DNA of 64,000 nt from positions 239,802 to 303,801 of the forward strand of contig CAMUHY010000002.1 in the NCBI GenBank assembly GCA_947088865.1. Reading direction: 5' to 3'. Every line of letters begins with the position of its first letter. The stretch's first letter is position 1. The DNA comes from an uncultured Eubacterium sp. Its GTDB lineage: Bacteria; Bacillota; Clostridia; Lachnospirales; Lachnospiraceae. A program made the translations under genes and the position numbers. Positions 9,559-19,302 of the stretch are shown here, in pieces. The notes under the pieces are model-generated. The model was given only the letters and a program-made list of their open reading frames with translations, did no database searches and was not told the origin of the DNA.

Positions 9559-10386
9559 ATGTTGTCAAGATTTGAAATTAATAAGGATATAAAAAAAAGA
9601 GGACAGTCTATGTATTCTCCTCATATTCATTCATACTGTGAATTATTTTATCTTATTAAAGGACATTGTGACTTTCTGCTTGGTGACAGGACATTTTCTT
9701 TAATTGAGGGAACCATTGTACTGATACCGCCAAACACTCTACACAAGACTACTTATACAGATAATGAGCTTTGTGAGCGGATTAATATTGAGTTTACATA
9801 CGACTATGTATCTAATCTTGACAAGTCTTTTGGAAATTTATGGATAAATACCAATGCTTTTAGTAATTTCATTTATATTAAACCAGAATATCGAGAACCT
9901 ATCAATGTACAGTTTGATAACCTTATCAACGAGACTCATATAAAAGATAGCTTTTCCGACTATCTTATAAAGATAAATTTTGAATCCCTTGTGCTGCAAT
10001 TAATTAGAATAAGGGAAGAACCTTCTGTTTTTACTATCAACAACAATACGATTATTGTTGATAAATCCATTAAAAAGGCACTTCAATATATTGACAATTA
10101 TTATTATGAAAATATCACCTTAACACAAATGGCCGATATGTTAGGACTGAATCCTTCTTATTTTTCTAACAAATTTAAAATGATTAATGGAATTGGCTTT
10201 AAAGAATATTTGAATATGGTAAGAATCCGACATGCTGAACAACTCCTTATTGAAACAACTTTAGATATCACCAGCATAGCACTTCAATGCGGATTTGAAA
10301 GCAGCAACTATTTTGGCGATTCCTTTAAAAAAATTCATCATACTTCGCCAACTCAATTTAGAAAATTAAAAGGAAATATAAAATAA
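9559..10386 (+). CDS. AraC-family transcriptional regulator
   Basis: A 275-residue regulator with an N-terminal cupin-like sensing domain (HIHSYCELFYLIKGHCDF, then LIPPNTLH) and a C-terminal double helix-turn-helix of about 100 residues (ITLTQMADMLGLNPSYFSNKFK and ITSIALQCGFESSNYFGDSFKK). The start at 9559 is chosen because AGGAG lies 8 nt upstream; an in-frame ATG at 9529 has no ribosome binding site. It is divergent from the pectin methylesterase gene, so it probably senses a pectin-derived sugar and controls that enzyme and perhaps others. The ligand is unknown. Confidence 0.9.
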   Translation: MLSRFEINKDIKKRGQSMYSPHIHSYCELFYLIKGHCDFLLGDRTFSLIEGTIVLIPPNTLHKTTYTDNELCERINIEFTYDYVSNLDKSFGNLWINTNAFSNFIYIKPEYREPINVQFDNLINETHIKDSFSDYLIKINFESLVLQLIRIREEPSVFTINNNTIIVDKSIKKALQYIDNYYYENITLTQMADMLGLNPSYFSNKFKMINGIGFKEYLNMVRIRHAEQLLIETTLDITSIALQCGFESSNYFGDSFKKIHHTSPTQFRKLKGNIK

Positions 10387-10428
10387 TAGAACCCTCATTT
10401 TGTAAGGATTCTATTCTCACTAATAATA

Positions 10429-10475
10429 GGCTGTCACAAAATAAATGATATATCTTTTTATTTTGGACAGCCTTC
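10429..10475. terminator. Bidirectional hairpin between araC-type gene and spoVG
   Basis: AGGCTGTC followed by an A-rich arm, a short loop and the complementary TTTTTATTTTG/GACAGCCT arm form a long hairpin between two convergent genes. T/A-rich flanks suit termination from either side. The AGGCTGT end matches the hairpin family seen near 19.2 and 56.1 kb. Confidence 0.6.
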
Positions 10476-10508
10476 TTCATTTTAACTATTCTGTTCTATC
10501 TTATTTTT

Positions 10509-10775
10509 TTACTCTGTTACATCTTCTGCTTTTTCATACGCTTCGAGAACAATTGCCTGTAAACGGTCTCTTGTAGCTGTATTAATTGGGTGAGCAATAT
10601 CTCTATATTCTCCGTCAGCAGATTTTCTGCTAGGCATAGCGATAAATAATCCTTTTTCACCCTCAATTACCTTAATGTCATGTACCACAAATTCATCATC
10701 AATAGTAACAGAGACTACTGCCCTCATTTTACCTTCTTTATCAATCTTTCTTACACGTACATCTGTAATATTCAT
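10509..10775 (-). CDS. spoVG: SpoVG family regulator
   Basis: A small RNA/DNA-binding protein that in Firmicutes affects septation, sporulation and other processes. The sequence is typical: [11 protein letters not shown] at the start, [21 protein letters not shown], then FIAMPSRKS and [13 protein letters not shown]. The ATG at 10775 (88 aa) is preferred over a GTG 6 bp upstream because family members start MxITDVR. It lies downstream of glgD on the same strand, with about 350 bp between them that contain a GC-rich structured stretch. Confidence 0.95.
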   Translation of the reverse strand: MNITDVRVRKIDKEGKMRAVVSVTIDDEFVVHDIKVIEGEKGLFIAMPSRKSADGEYRDIAHPINTATRDRLQAIVLEAYEKAEDVTE

Positions 10776-10781
10776 AAGCAC

Positions 10782-11122
10782 TGCTACTAAAAATATATTA
10801 TAAATATATCCTAGATGATTTGGATAAATCTCACGATTTTATCTTACTGTTTCATCATGTATGCTTTTGAAGATAACGCTATTCTTCTACTCGCCGTTCC
10901 GATGGGTTTACCGAACACATTGTACACTCCACAGTCGTAACTTCCCGACGAACCATCGGTACATACCTATAAATTCATTATATGATTAGATATAGGCTCT
11001 CATCTAAGTAGCTTCTCCTTTCTTAATATTCTGATTACTTTAATATTCAACTTCGTTTTTTAGATATTTTTGACTATATGACCCCACATGTATCTATATT
11101 TTAAATTATCGAGTCTCCTTTT
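10782..11122 (-). other. Intergenic region with GC-rich, possibly structured stretch upstream of spoVG
   Basis: No family-recognised gene lies here. At about 10868-10975 the base composition rises sharply over the AT-rich background. On the minus strand CCGATGG and CCATCGG bracket about 48 nt as a 7-bp stem, with a possible inner GUCG/CGAC hairpin. The same strand has an open frame without a standard start (SGSYDCGVYNVFGKPIGT), and AAAGGAG followed by ATG opens only a five-codon peptide near 11005. It could be a 5' leader RNA of spoVG, a small ncRNA or a decayed gene. Confidence 0.4.
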
Positions 11123-12238
11123 TTAACTATATATAGGATTATCCTCCACAACAATCATTGGGCCATTTTCACCAACATATCTGCTATTTGCTTTTATTGT
11201 ACTGCCGCTTTCAATAATACAGTTTTCAATATAAGAGTTATCTCCTATATATGCATCATTTAAGATAATACAATTTTTTACAATACTGTTATTTCCAATA
11301 TATATCTTTTTAAATAACACTGAATTTTCAACGGTGCCATTTACAATACAGCCACTTGAAACAAGACTATTCTTAACATCAGAACCATGATTATACTTTG
11401 CAGGAGGCAAATCATCCACTTTTGTATAAATATCTGGATATTCCTTAAAGAAACGATTTCTCACTTCTCTGTCAAGGAAATTCATATTGGTCTTATAGTA
11501 TGCATCAACTGTTGAGATATTGCTCCAATAAGACTCTAATTTATATCCATATATCTTTTTGATATTTTTATAACGCATCAGTATATCTCTGACAAAATCA
11601 TGGCGGTCTTCTTCGGCAGCCTTCTCAATCAATTCAATAAGCAATCTTCTTCTTATAATATAAACACCTGTTGAAACCGTAGACAAATTGGTCTCTAACG
11701 GTTTTTCATCAATCTCTGTAATGCGTCCTTCCTCTGTCATTGAAACAACACCATATCGATTGATGTCTGAACGGTCTTCCATCTTTTTTACAACCATTGT
11801 AATATCTGCTTTTTTCTCAATGTGATACTCTAAAACTTTGTTGTAATCAAGCTTATATACACCATCGCCAGAAGCAATTACCACATATGGTTCATGGCTT
11901 GTCTTTAAAAAATGTAAGTTCTGATACAATGAATCGGCTGTTCCTCTATACCAATAACTACTATCAGCTGTTATTGTTGGAGTAAACACATACAATCCAC
12001 CTTGTTTTCTACCAAAATCCCACCACTTTGATGAGCTTAAATGTTCATTGAGTGAACGGGCATTATACTGTGTAATAACGGCAACTTTCTGAATTTTAGA
12101 ATTTGCCATATTGCTCAATGCAAAATCAATACATCTGTAACTACCTGCAACCGGCATAGCTGCTATTGCGCGCTTATTGGTAAGCTCTTTCATCAACTTG
12201 TTATTACCGCCGGCTAATATAACTCCTATTGCTTTCAT
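11123..12238 (-). CDS. glgD: Glucose-1-phosphate adenylyltransferase, GlgD subunit
   Basis: The second, regulatory-type subunit of Firmicute ADP-glucose pyrophosphorylase, acting with GlgC in glycogen synthesis. The 371-residue protein has a nucleotidyltransferase fold but a degenerate nucleotide loop: [20 protein letters not shown] replaces the GxGxRL consensus, which fits a GlgD rather than a catalytic GlgC. The C terminus holds left-handed beta-helix hexapeptide repeats ([19 protein letters not shown]). It overlaps the end of glgC by 4 bp, so the two are translationally coupled. Confidence 0.95.
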   Translation of the reverse strand: MKAIGVILAGGNNKLMKELTNKRAIAAMPVAGSYRCIDFALSNMANSKIQKVAVITQYNARSLNEHLSSSKWWDFGRKQGGLYVFTPTITADSSYWYRGTADSLYQNLHFLKTSHEPYVVIASGDGVYKLDYNKVLEYHIEKKADITMVVKKMEDRSDINRYGVVSMTEEGRITEIDEKPLETNLSTVSTGVYIIRRRLLIELIEKAAEEDRHDFVRDILMRYKNIKKIYGYKLESYWSNISTVDAYYKTNMNFLDREVRNRFFKEYPDIYTKVDDLPPAKYNHGSDVKNSLVSSGCIVNGTVENSVLFKKIYIGNNSIVKNCIILNDAYIGDNSYIENCIIESGSTIKANSRYVGENGPMIVVEDNPIYS

Positions 12239-13509
12239 ACGTTGTCACCTGCCTTAATTATTACGCCGCCACTTACAAGTGCGCCTTCTGGATAATCTTC
12301 TAATGTTGTTTCACCGGATATCGCTGTATTCTTTCCAATTTTAACATTATCTGGAATAACAGAACATTCACCTATTGTCACAAGACCAGAATTATAAATC
12401 TTTGGCTTGTGTACATTTTCTGCTTCCTCACCAACGCCAAGTTCAACATTATCACCAATGACAACTTCCTCAGCAATAATCGACTTATTGATAACCGTAT
12501 TTTTTCCAATTACAGAATCCTGCATAATAATGGAATCCTTTATTACAGCGCCTTCTTCAATAACAACTCCGGACCCGATAACCGAATTGTAAACTTTTCC
12601 ATATATCTCGCTGCCATCTCCTATAATGCTCTTTTCAATATATGCATCGGCAGCAACATACTGTGGCGGAATGGCATCGGTCTTTGTATATATCTTCCAA
12701 AACTCCTCATACAAATTAAATACTGGTATAATATCAATAAGTTCCATATTGGCTTCCCAATATGAACTCAATGTACCTACGTCCTTCCAATAGCCATTGT
12801 ACTCATATGCAAAAATTCTCTTATTATTTTCAAAGCAATATGGAATAACATGTTTACCAAAATCACACTCATTCTGGTCTTTCAATTTTATCAAGGCTTC
12901 CTTAAGAACCTTCCAGCTAAAGATGTAAATGCCCATCGAAGCAAGATTGCTCTTTGGATTTGCTGGCTTTTCTTCAAACTCTACAATTTTGTTATCAGAA
13001 TCTGTAACAACAATACCAAACCTGCTTGCTTCCTCAATTGGTACAGGCATAGCTGCTATTGTTATATCCGCATTGTTAGCCTTATGATAGTCTAACATAA
13101 TCTTATAATCCATTTTGTATATATGGTCTCCTGAAAGAATCAACACATAATCTGGATTATACTGTTCCATGTACTCAAGATTTTGATAAATCGCATTTGC
13201 TGTACCTGTGTACCACTCACTATTTGTACTCTTCTCATACGGTGGAAGAACGGTTACACCTCCAACATTGCGGTCTAAATCCCAAGGAATACCAATTCCT
13301 ATATGTGTATTAAGTCTCAATGGCTGATACTGTGTAAGCACACCAACAGTATCAATACCTGAGTTAATACAATTGCTCAATGGAAAATCAATAATACGAT
13401 ACTTTCCACCAAACGCTACTGCCGGCTTAGCAACTTTAGCAGTCAACACGCCAAGCCTGCTGCCTTGTCCTCCTGCCAATAACATGGCAATCATTTCTTT
13501 TTTAATCAT
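12235..13509 (-). CDS. glgC: Glucose-1-phosphate adenylyltransferase GlgC
   Basis: Makes ADP-glucose from ATP and glucose-1-phosphate, the committed step of glycogen synthesis. The 424-residue protein has the intact nucleotide loop [13 protein letters not shown] near the N terminus, the allosteric/substrate region [19 protein letters not shown], and the [10 protein letters not shown] catalytic segment. Hexapeptide repeats form the C-terminal beta-helix. A ribosome binding site (GAGGTGAGAGC) precedes the ATG. It is first in an operon with glgD. A promoter is proposed about 45-75 bp upstream. Confidence 0.96.
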   Translation of the reverse strand: MIKKEMIAMLLAGGQGSRLGVLTAKVAKPAVAFGGKYRIIDFPLSNCINSGIDTVGVLTQYQPLRLNTHIGIGIPWDLDRNVGGVTVLPPYEKSTNSEWYTGTANAIYQNLEYMEQYNPDYVLILSGDHIYKMDYKIMLDYHKANNADITIAAMPVPIEEASRFGIVVTDSDNKIVEFEEKPANPKSNLASMGIYIFSWKVLKEALIKLKDQNECDFGKHVIPYCFENNKRIFAYEYNGYWKDVGTLSSYWEANMELIDIIPVFNLYEEFWKIYTKTDAIPPQYVAADAYIEKSIIGDGSEIYGKVYNSVIGSGVVIEEGAVIKDSIIMQDSVIGKNTVINKSIIAEEVVIGDNVELGVGEEAENVHKPKIYNSGLVTIGECSVIPDNVKIGKNTAISGETTLEDYPEGALVSGGVIIKAGDNV

Positions 13510-13556
13510 GCTCTCACCTCTGATGAATAAATTTTACCTGTCATTAAGATATTATG

Positions 13557-13585
13557 ATTATAACATATTAACAGTGCTAAGTAAA
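13557..13585 (-). promoter_or_regulatory. Candidate sigma-A promoter for glgCD
   Basis: On the minus strand TTTACT and a perfect TATAAT are separated by 17 bp, about 50 bp upstream of the glgC start. Confidence 0.5.
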
Positions 13586-13753
13586 AGAATTTTTCATTTT
13601 TTTTACTATTTTTTTAACAATCTATCAATGCCAAAATAATTGCGTATTTTAAATATGCACGCTTATTTGCCAAATGGACATGTCTACATTGTTAACTTGT
13701 CTCTATATGTTTATTTTATACCCTCAACATAAATGCCAAAAATAACAAAAAAG

Positions 13754-13782
13754 TTGAATTATTTTCTTTTGAGAGGTACTAT
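13754..13782 (+). promoter_or_regulatory. Candidate sigma-A promoter for murC
   Basis: TTGAAT and TACTAT are separated by 17 bp, about 115 bp upstream of murC. The long leader makes this a tentative call. Confidence 0.35.
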
Positions 13783-13895
13783 ATTTATTATACTATGTTC
13801 TTCTTTGACGAATTATCATTTCATCACCGTATAGAATTTACAAAAATTTATCAAAATGCGATAAACAAAAAGCAGCGCAGAAATGGAGGATTTTT

Positions 13896-15275
13896 ATGTA
13901 TCATATTAATTTTAACCATCCCATTCATATTCATTTTATTGGAATTGGAGGAATCAGCATGAGCGGACTTGCACATATTCTTTTAGAGCGAGGATTTACT
14001 GTTTCCGGCTCGGATATGCGTCAATCCGCACTCACAAAAGAACTTGAAAATCGTGGTGCAACGGTGTTTTATTCTCATATGCCTTCCAATATCACAAAAG
14101 ATATTGACACCGTAGTCTATACGGCTGCTATATCGGATTCCAACCCAGAGCTTGTCACCGCCAAAAAACTCAATTTACATATCCTTACAAGAGCGCAGCT
14201 TTTAGGACAACTTATGACCAACTACTCTACCGCTATCAATGTTGCTGGCACACATGGAAAAACAACAACAACTTCCATGATTGCTGAAATTCTAATAAAT
14301 GCAGACTGTGACCCTACCATTTCTGTGGGCGGCATTCTTTCCAGTATAGGCGGAAATATTCGTGCCGGAAAATCCGATATTTTTCTTACAGAAGCCTGTG
14401 AATATACCAATAGTTTTCTTTCTTTTCACCCTACACTCAATGTTATCTTAAATGTCAAAGCCGACCATCTCGACTTTTTTAAAGATATCAATGATATTCG
14501 CCATTCTTTCCGAATGTTTAATGAGCTTCTTCCAGATGAAGGAACAATTGTTATTAATACCGATATTGACGACTACACTTATTTTTATGAGGGGCTTCGC
14601 TGTGATGTTATCACTGTCGGCTCAAATCCAGAGATAAGCAAATACAGTGCAGCCAATATTGAATATAATGCAACTGGATGTTGTTCCTATGATTTACTTA
14701 TTGATAAAACAATGACAGACCATATTGAACTTTGTGTACAAGGATTGCACAATGTATACAATTCTTTAGCCGCCATTGCCGTCGGTTTAAAACTTGGACT
14801 GGATATAAAAAAGATTAAGGAAGGACTCAAATGTTTTACAGGAACAGACAGACGTTTTCAAATCAAAGGAACTTTTGAGGGCGTTACCGTCGTTGACGAT
14901 TACGCACATCATCCAGACGAAATTACAGCAACATTAAACTCTGCTTTGCATTATCCGCATAACAACATATGCTGTGTTTTTCAGCCTCATACCTACTCAA
15001 GAACAAAAGCCCTTCTTAAAGACTTTGCAAAAGCGCTCTCTGCCGCTGATGTTGTTATTCTTGCAGATATATATGCTGCAAGAGAACAAAATCATTTTGG
15101 AATCAGCTCTGCCGATTTGCAAGAAGAAATTAAAAAATTGGATACAACTTGTTATTATATGAGTTCTTTTGAAGAGATAGAAAAATTTTTGAAAAAAAAT
15201 TGTATCAACGGAGATTTGTTGATAACTATGGGAGCAGGAGATATTTATAAAGTGGGAGAATCCCTTGTAAAATAA
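13896..15275 (+). CDS. murC: UDP-N-acetylmuramate--L-alanine ligase MurC
   Basis: Adds L-alanine to UDP-MurNAc in cytoplasmic peptidoglycan precursor synthesis. The 459-residue protein shows the Mur-ligase order: N-terminal nucleotide-sugar binding segment FIGIGGISMSGLAHIL, ATP loop GTHGKTTTTSMIAEIL, the substrate region TEACEYTNSF, and the C-terminal VDDYAHHPDEI. GGAGG lies 7 nt before the ATG. It is followed after about 380 bp by the dnaD-type gene on the same strand, with a DnaA-box-bearing hairpin between them. Confidence 0.97.
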   Translation: MYHINFNHPIHIHFIGIGGISMSGLAHILLERGFTVSGSDMRQSALTKELENRGATVFYSHMPSNITKDIDTVVYTAAISDSNPELVTAKKLNLHILTRAQLLGQLMTNYSTAINVAGTHGKTTTTSMIAEILINADCDPTISVGGILSSIGGNIRAGKSDIFLTEACEYTNSFLSFHPTLNVILNVKADHLDFFKDINDIRHSFRMFNELLPDEGTIVINTDIDDYTYFYEGLRCDVITVGSNPEISKYSAANIEYNATGCCSYDLLIDKTMTDHIELCVQGLHNVYNSLAAIAVGLKLGLDIKKIKEGLKCFTGTDRRFQIKGTFEGVTVVDDYAHHPDEITATLNSALHYPHNNICCVFQPHTYSRTKALLKDFAKALSAADVVILADIYAAREQNHFGISSADLQEEIKKLDTTCYYMSSFEEIEKFLKKNCINGDLLITMGAGDIYKVGESLVK

Positions 15276-15658
15276 GATTTTTTAACAATTTATCTCAAAC
15301 CAATATAAATATAATTAACATTATCCACATAAATCTTTTCCAAAATGGAAAGATATATGTGGATTATTTTGTGGATAACTATTTTCTAAAAAGTCCCATA
15401 GTTTTCTAATATATTCCAAATTCCGAAAAACCTATCCACGTTTTCCACAATATCCACCACGTTTTTCACAATTTTCAACCTGTTTGACTTATTTTCCTAC
15501 TATGTTATAATATGGCTACTTTGAAATTTGATTTGTGAAACATTCATTTTTTAACACTAAAAACGGCATAGAAAAAGCGTTTGATTGTATGTTTGTGTTT
15601 ACAAAAACAAGCAGTTTTTCTACTGAGTAATTCCTACGCTTCGGAATGGAGGATTTTT
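15276..15658 (+). other. Intergenic region with DnaA-box cluster
   Basis: A gap with no gene between murC and the DnaD-domain gene. It contains two exact and several near-exact DnaA boxes (separate entry), and at 15631-15648 the small palindrome ATTCCTACGCTTCGGAAT, which ends directly at the GGAGG ribosome binding site of the next gene. Confidence 0.6.
15321..15470. promoter_or_regulatory. Cluster of DnaA boxes
   Basis: Exact TTATCCACA at 15321-15329 (plus) and at 15370-15378 (minus). One mismatch at 15358-15366 (TAATCCACA, minus) and 15441-15449 (TTTTCCACA). Weaker matches are CTATCCACG at 15432, ATATCCACC at 15450 and TTTTTCACA at 15462. The first and second sites form the arms of a hairpin (ATCCACAT...ATGTGGAT) that could also end murC transcription. 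The neighbouring genes are replication-initiation genes, so DnaA binding here may control them. It is probably not oriC, since dnaA is absent and genes on the right are mostly minus strand. Confidence 0.6.
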
Positions 15659-16816
15659 ATGAATAAACTAAATTTAAATATTGAATTAAATAAGTTATCT
15701 ACCAATATTTCTAATGTCTTTATTGATAAATATATGCCGTTAGCAAACGGTGAATTTGTCAAAGTATATATCTATCTTTTAAAATGTGTGACAAATAACC
15801 AAGCAGATATATCCATCTCTAGTCTTGCTGATACGTTTAACCAGACCGAAGCAGATATTTTGCGCGCTCTTCGCTATTGGAATAAAATAGGAGTTATTAT
15901 ACTAAACACTTCCCACAACGATGCCATTGAGGGCATTACTTTTTGTGATTTAAAAGAAGAGGCTGCTTGTGATACCAACAAACAGCTTCATACAGAATCT
16001 TATAAAAAAATAAATACAAACACTACTAAAAAAGAGAACGTCAATTCTATATCCAATCATTCCTGTGATAACACCGTTGATTTTGCATCTGCTACTGGCA
16101 ATAAAATTACACATTTAAACATTGAGACTAGGACAGCCTACACCCCACAGCAGATGAAAAATTTTTATGCGCAAGATGAATTTAGTATGTTACTTTATGC
16201 TGTGGGAACCTATATGGGCGATTCGCTCAATTCATCAGATGCATCCACAATTGCCTATTTTTATGATACCCTTCACTTTCCTTCAGATTTGATTGAATAT
16301 CTGATTGAATACTGTGTGACAAACGGTCATAAAAGTATGCGCTACATTGAAAAAGTTGCTCTGGCATGGGCAGAAAATGGTATATCCTCTGTAAAACAGG
16401 CAAAAACTTGTATTGATAATCATAATGAAATAACCTATTCGGTATTAAATACCTTTGGTATTAAAAATCGTGTGGCAGGCAAATTTGAACAGGATTATAT
16501 CAAAAAATGGACGGATATCTATTGTTTTCCTTCAGACCTTATTATTGAGGCATGTAATCGAACTCTACGTGTGACACATCAGCCAAGTTTTGAATATGCC
16601 GACTCAATTCTTACAAGATGGCATAATACCAACGTTAAGACACAAGAAGATGTAAAGCTGGACGACCAAAAATTTGAACAGACACAACAAAATAAAAATA
16701 TAAAAAAGAAGAATACTACTGTTAAAGCGATAACGAACAATAAATTTAATAATTTTCACCAGCGCAATACCGATATTGACATATTAGAAAGCGCATTATT
16801 AAGCAACAATGGCTAA
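15659..16816 (+). CDS. DnaD domain-containing replication initiation protein
   Basis: A 385-residue protein with an N-terminal winged-helix-like part (DISISSLADTFNQTEADILRALRYW) and two DnaD/DnaB2-type helical domains, the second ending in the characteristic ADSILTRWHNTNV motif. DnaD proteins remodel origin DNA and help load the replicative helicase in Firmicutes. The start at 15659 is chosen because GGAGGA sits just upstream; an in-frame ATG at 15581 has no ribosome binding site. It lies 17 bp ahead of a DnaC-like ATPase gene, the usual dnaD-dnaC pairing, and behind a DnaA-box cluster. Confidence 0.88.
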   Translation: MNKLNLNIELNKLSTNISNVFIDKYMPLANGEFVKVYIYLLKCVTNNQADISISSLADTFNQTEADILRALRYWNKIGVIILNTSHNDAIEGITFCDLKEEAACDTNKQLHTESYKKINTNTTKKENVNSISNHSCDNTVDFASATGNKITHLNIETRTAYTPQQMKNFYAQDEFSMLLYAVGTYMGDSLNSSDASTIAYFYDTLHFPSDLIEYLIEYCVTNGHKSMRYIEKVALAWAENGISSVKQAKTCIDNHNEITYSVLNTFGIKNRVAGKFEQDYIKKWTDIYCFPSDLIIEACNRTLRVTHQPSFEYADSILTRWHNTNVKTQEDVKLDDQKFEQTQQNKNIKKKNTTVKAITNNKFNNFHQRNTDIDILESALLSNNG

Positions 16817-16833
16817 TTTAGGAAGGAATGTTT

Positions 16834-17826
16834 ATGTCTCTTACCAATTCTCAATATGATATGATTATGCAGATGTATGCCAATGAGCGAACTGCTAATC
16901 AAAACAAGATAGACCAACGCTATGCAGAGGTTACTTGTCTTGCTCCTGAATTTAAAACTATTGAAAGTACAATTATTAATCTTTCAATAAAAGCTGCTTC
17001 TATGCGTATATCTGGCACGGTTTCAGATGATTATAAACAACAAATTGCACAGCTTGACCAACGCAAAAAAGAGATTTTAAACCAACTTCATAAACCCTCC
17101 AATTATTTAAATCCTATTTTTACCTGCCCTCTATGTAAGGATACGGGTTATATTGGACAAGATAAATGTTCCTGCTTTGTCAAAAAAGCAGTTGATTTGG
17201 TTTATTTAGATTCTAATCTAAAAAATATTACAGACAATGAAAATTTTAATACGTTTTCTTACAAATGGTATGATAAAAATACAACTGAATCTTCAACAGG
17301 ATTAACGCCTTTTGACAATATGCATCAAGTGGTATATATCTGCAAAGATTTTGTGAATACATTTGATATCACTTTTTCTAATATATTGCTTTTTGGAGAT
17401 ACCGGAACAGGAAAAACCTTTCTAACAAATTGTATTGCAAAAGAATTGCTGGATTCTTCACACAGCGTTATTTATCTGACAGCCATTGAACTTTTTAATC
17501 GTTTTGAACAACAGGATTTTGTTAAATTTGGCGAAGATAAACATTATAGTACACACTATTTATTAGATTGTGATTTATTGATTATTGACGATTTAGGCAC
17601 CGAATTTGGCAATTCTTATACCAATTCCAAATTATTTTATGTTATCAATGAACGGTTGCTTCGTCAAAAAAGCACCATTATATCAACAAATCTATCTCTA
17701 TCTTCTATAAGAGAAGTTTATTCTGAAAGGATTTTTTCACGTATTTCAAGTGCTTATAAGATATTAAAACTTTTTGGAGACGATATTCGCATACTGAAAA
17801 AAACAAAAGGATTGACTTCTAAATAA
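16834..17826 (+). CDS. DnaC-like helicase loader ATPase
   Basis: A 330-residue AAA+ protein of the DnaC/DnaI type that loads the replicative helicase at origins or stalled forks. Near residue 90 there is a Cys cluster (CPLCKDTGYIGQDKCSCF) typical of Firmicute loaders, then Walker A FGDTGTGKTFLTN, Walker B LLIIDDLGTE, sensor ISTNLSL and the arginine-finger region ERIFSRI. The ATG at 16834 follows AGGAAGG by 7 nt; an ATG 6 bp earlier is too close to that site. It is cotranscribed with the DnaD-domain gene. Its probable partner, DnaB, is encoded at 42.3-43.7 kb. Confidence 0.9.
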   Translation: MSLTNSQYDMIMQMYANERTANQNKIDQRYAEVTCLAPEFKTIESTIINLSIKAASMRISGTVSDDYKQQIAQLDQRKKEILNQLHKPSNYLNPIFTCPLCKDTGYIGQDKCSCFVKKAVDLVYLDSNLKNITDNENFNTFSYKWYDKNTTESSTGLTPFDNMHQVVYICKDFVNTFDITFSNILLFGDTGTGKTFLTNCIAKELLDSSHSVIYLTAIELFNRFEQQDFVKFGEDKHYSTHYLLDCDLLIIDDLGTEFGNSYTNSKLFYVINERLLRQKSTIISTNLSLSSIREVYSERIFSRISSAYKILKLFGDDIRILKKTKGLTSK

Positions 17827-17926
17827 TTTACTACTATATTATTTGATGTATGTGGTCTTACCCTACGACTAAAAACAATGGGCAGCTCACAATAATTATA
17901 AATGATTATATACGGAGGATTTTATT

Positions 17927-19111
17927 ATGCCACGCGATGAAAGGCACACTGAGACAATACCTTATGGGACATTAGGTATTATTCCATTAAAAAGTTGTAC
18001 ACAGCTTGGAGAAAAAGTTGATAAATATTTGACTAAATGGAGAAATCAACGCGAACATGAAAGCGAACACACTCTAGCATTTGCTGGATATAAGAGAGAT
18101 AGTTATATACTTGAAGCAAAAACACCTCGATTTGGTTCTGGCGAGGGCAAGGGCATGATGAATGACTCTGTGCGTGGTTTTGATTTATATGTGATGGTTG
18201 ATGTATGTAATTACAGCCTCGAATATTCTCTTAGCGGAATTACAAATCATATGTCACCAGATGACCATTATGCTGATTTAAAGCGTGTAATTGCTGCTGC
18301 TGGTGGAAAAGCCAGAAGAATCTCTGTTATTATGCCATTTTTATATGAGAGCAGACAACATAAACGAAGCGGCAGAGAATCTCTTGACTGCGCTCTTATG
18401 CTTCAGGAACTTACCAATATGGGCGTTGATAATATTATCACCTTTGATGCCCATGACCCACGAGTACAAAATGCTATTCCACTTAAAGGGTTTGAATCCG
18501 TATCTTGTACCTATCAATTTATCAAATATCTTTTATTAGGTGTTGACGACCTTCATATTGATAATGAACATATGATGGTTATTAGTCCTGATGAGGGCGG
18601 CATGGGACGTGCTGTCTATTTTGCCAATGTTCTTGGTCTTGATATGGGAATGTTTTACAAGAGACGCGACTATGCAACGATTGTCAATGGACATAACCCA
18701 ATTGTCGCACATGAGTTTCTTGGCGCCAATGTTGAAGGCAAAGATGTGTTAATTATTGATGATATGATATCTTCTGGAGAGAGCATGATTGATGTTGCTT
18801 CTGAATTAAAAAGACGTAAAGCAAAACGCGTTTTTTGCGCAACAACTTTTGGGTTGTTTACAAACGGTCTTAAAAAATTTGATGAAGCTTACAACAATGG
18901 CATTATTGATAAAATCCTTACAACAAACCTTGTTTATCAACCGGAAGAATTGCTTAATAAGTCTTGGTATATCAATGTTGATATGAGCAAATATATTGCT
19001 CTTCTTGTTGATACACTCAACCATGACTCCTCAATCAGCAACTTACTGAATCCAGTTGAGCGAATCCAAAAACGTGTTGCTCAATACAACAAAACACATT
19101 ATGGCAAATAA
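17927..19111 (+). CDS. prs: Ribose-phosphate pyrophosphokinase
   Basis: Makes PRPP from ribose-5-phosphate and ATP for nucleotide, His and Trp synthesis. The 394-residue form is longer than the approximately 315-residue class I enzyme, with an extended N terminus and insertions. Recognisable motifs are the GSGEGKGMMNDSVRG region, IPFLYESRQHKRSGRESLD-like active-site segment (IMPFLYESRQHKRSGRES), ITFDAHDPR, and the PRPP loop VLIIDDMISSGESMIDVA. GGAGG lies 8 nt upstream of the ATG. A long hairpin about 60 bp downstream probably terminates it. Confidence 0.93.
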   Translation: MPRDERHTETIPYGTLGIIPLKSCTQLGEKVDKYLTKWRNQREHESEHTLAFAGYKRDSYILEAKTPRFGSGEGKGMMNDSVRGFDLYVMVDVCNYSLEYSLSGITNHMSPDDHYADLKRVIAAAGGKARRISVIMPFLYESRQHKRSGRESLDCALMLQELTNMGVDNIITFDAHDPRVQNAIPLKGFESVSCTYQFIKYLLLGVDDLHIDNEHMMVISPDEGGMGRAVYFANVLGLDMGMFYKRRDYATIVNGHNPIVAHEFLGANVEGKDVLIIDDMISSGESMIDVASELKRRKAKRVFCATTFGLFTNGLKKFDEAYNNGIIDKILTTNLVYQPEELLNKSWYINVDMSKYIALLVDTLNHDSSISNLLNPVERIQKRVAQYNKTHYGK

Positions 19112-19171
19112 ATCTCTAATAAGGTTATAAACGAGTTAAAAGACGAAATAAATATTGCTTCGCTGTAAAAC

Positions 19172-19261
19172 AGGGCTGTTGCAAAGAGAATTTCAAGTAC
19201 TATATATCGTTTTATTTTACGTACTATATATGGTACAAAATTCCCATTTTGCAACAGCCTC
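19172..19261. terminator. Long hairpin of the GGCTGTTGCAAA family
   Basis: The left arm starts GGGCTGTTGCAAAGAGAATTT and the right arm ends AAATGGG-rich/TTTTGCAACAGCCT on the plus strand, with internal repeats TACTATATAT. The hairpin lies between convergent prs and the penicillin-binding protein gene and can terminate both. Its sequence closely matches the hairpin at 56101-56199, so it is also a repeat. Confidence 0.6.
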
Positions 19262-19302
19262 TTATTTATGAATGATAAACTTCTTTATCTATTCCACTCT
19301 AC

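Larger units (their letters stand above)
13510..13895. other. Divergent promoter region glgC / murC
   Basis: This 386-bp AT-rich gap separates two divergent genes. It carries one candidate promoter for each direction and no convincing open frame. The murC-proximal end contains the motif AGCAGCGCAGAAATGGAGGA at 13871-13890, which supplies the murC ribosome binding site and recurs upstream of two other genes. Confidence 0.5.

Noticed and set aside
10868-10975. Cyclic-di-GMP (GEMM) riboswitch
   Set aside because: The end ACCGATGG recalls GEMM, but the conserved core (for example the GACGCAAAG block) is not present.
15276-15660. Possible chromosomal origin at the DnaA-box cluster
   Set aside because: dnaA and dnaN are absent, genes on both sides are mostly minus strand, and no clear unwinding element was seen. 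A regulatory role is a simpler reading.
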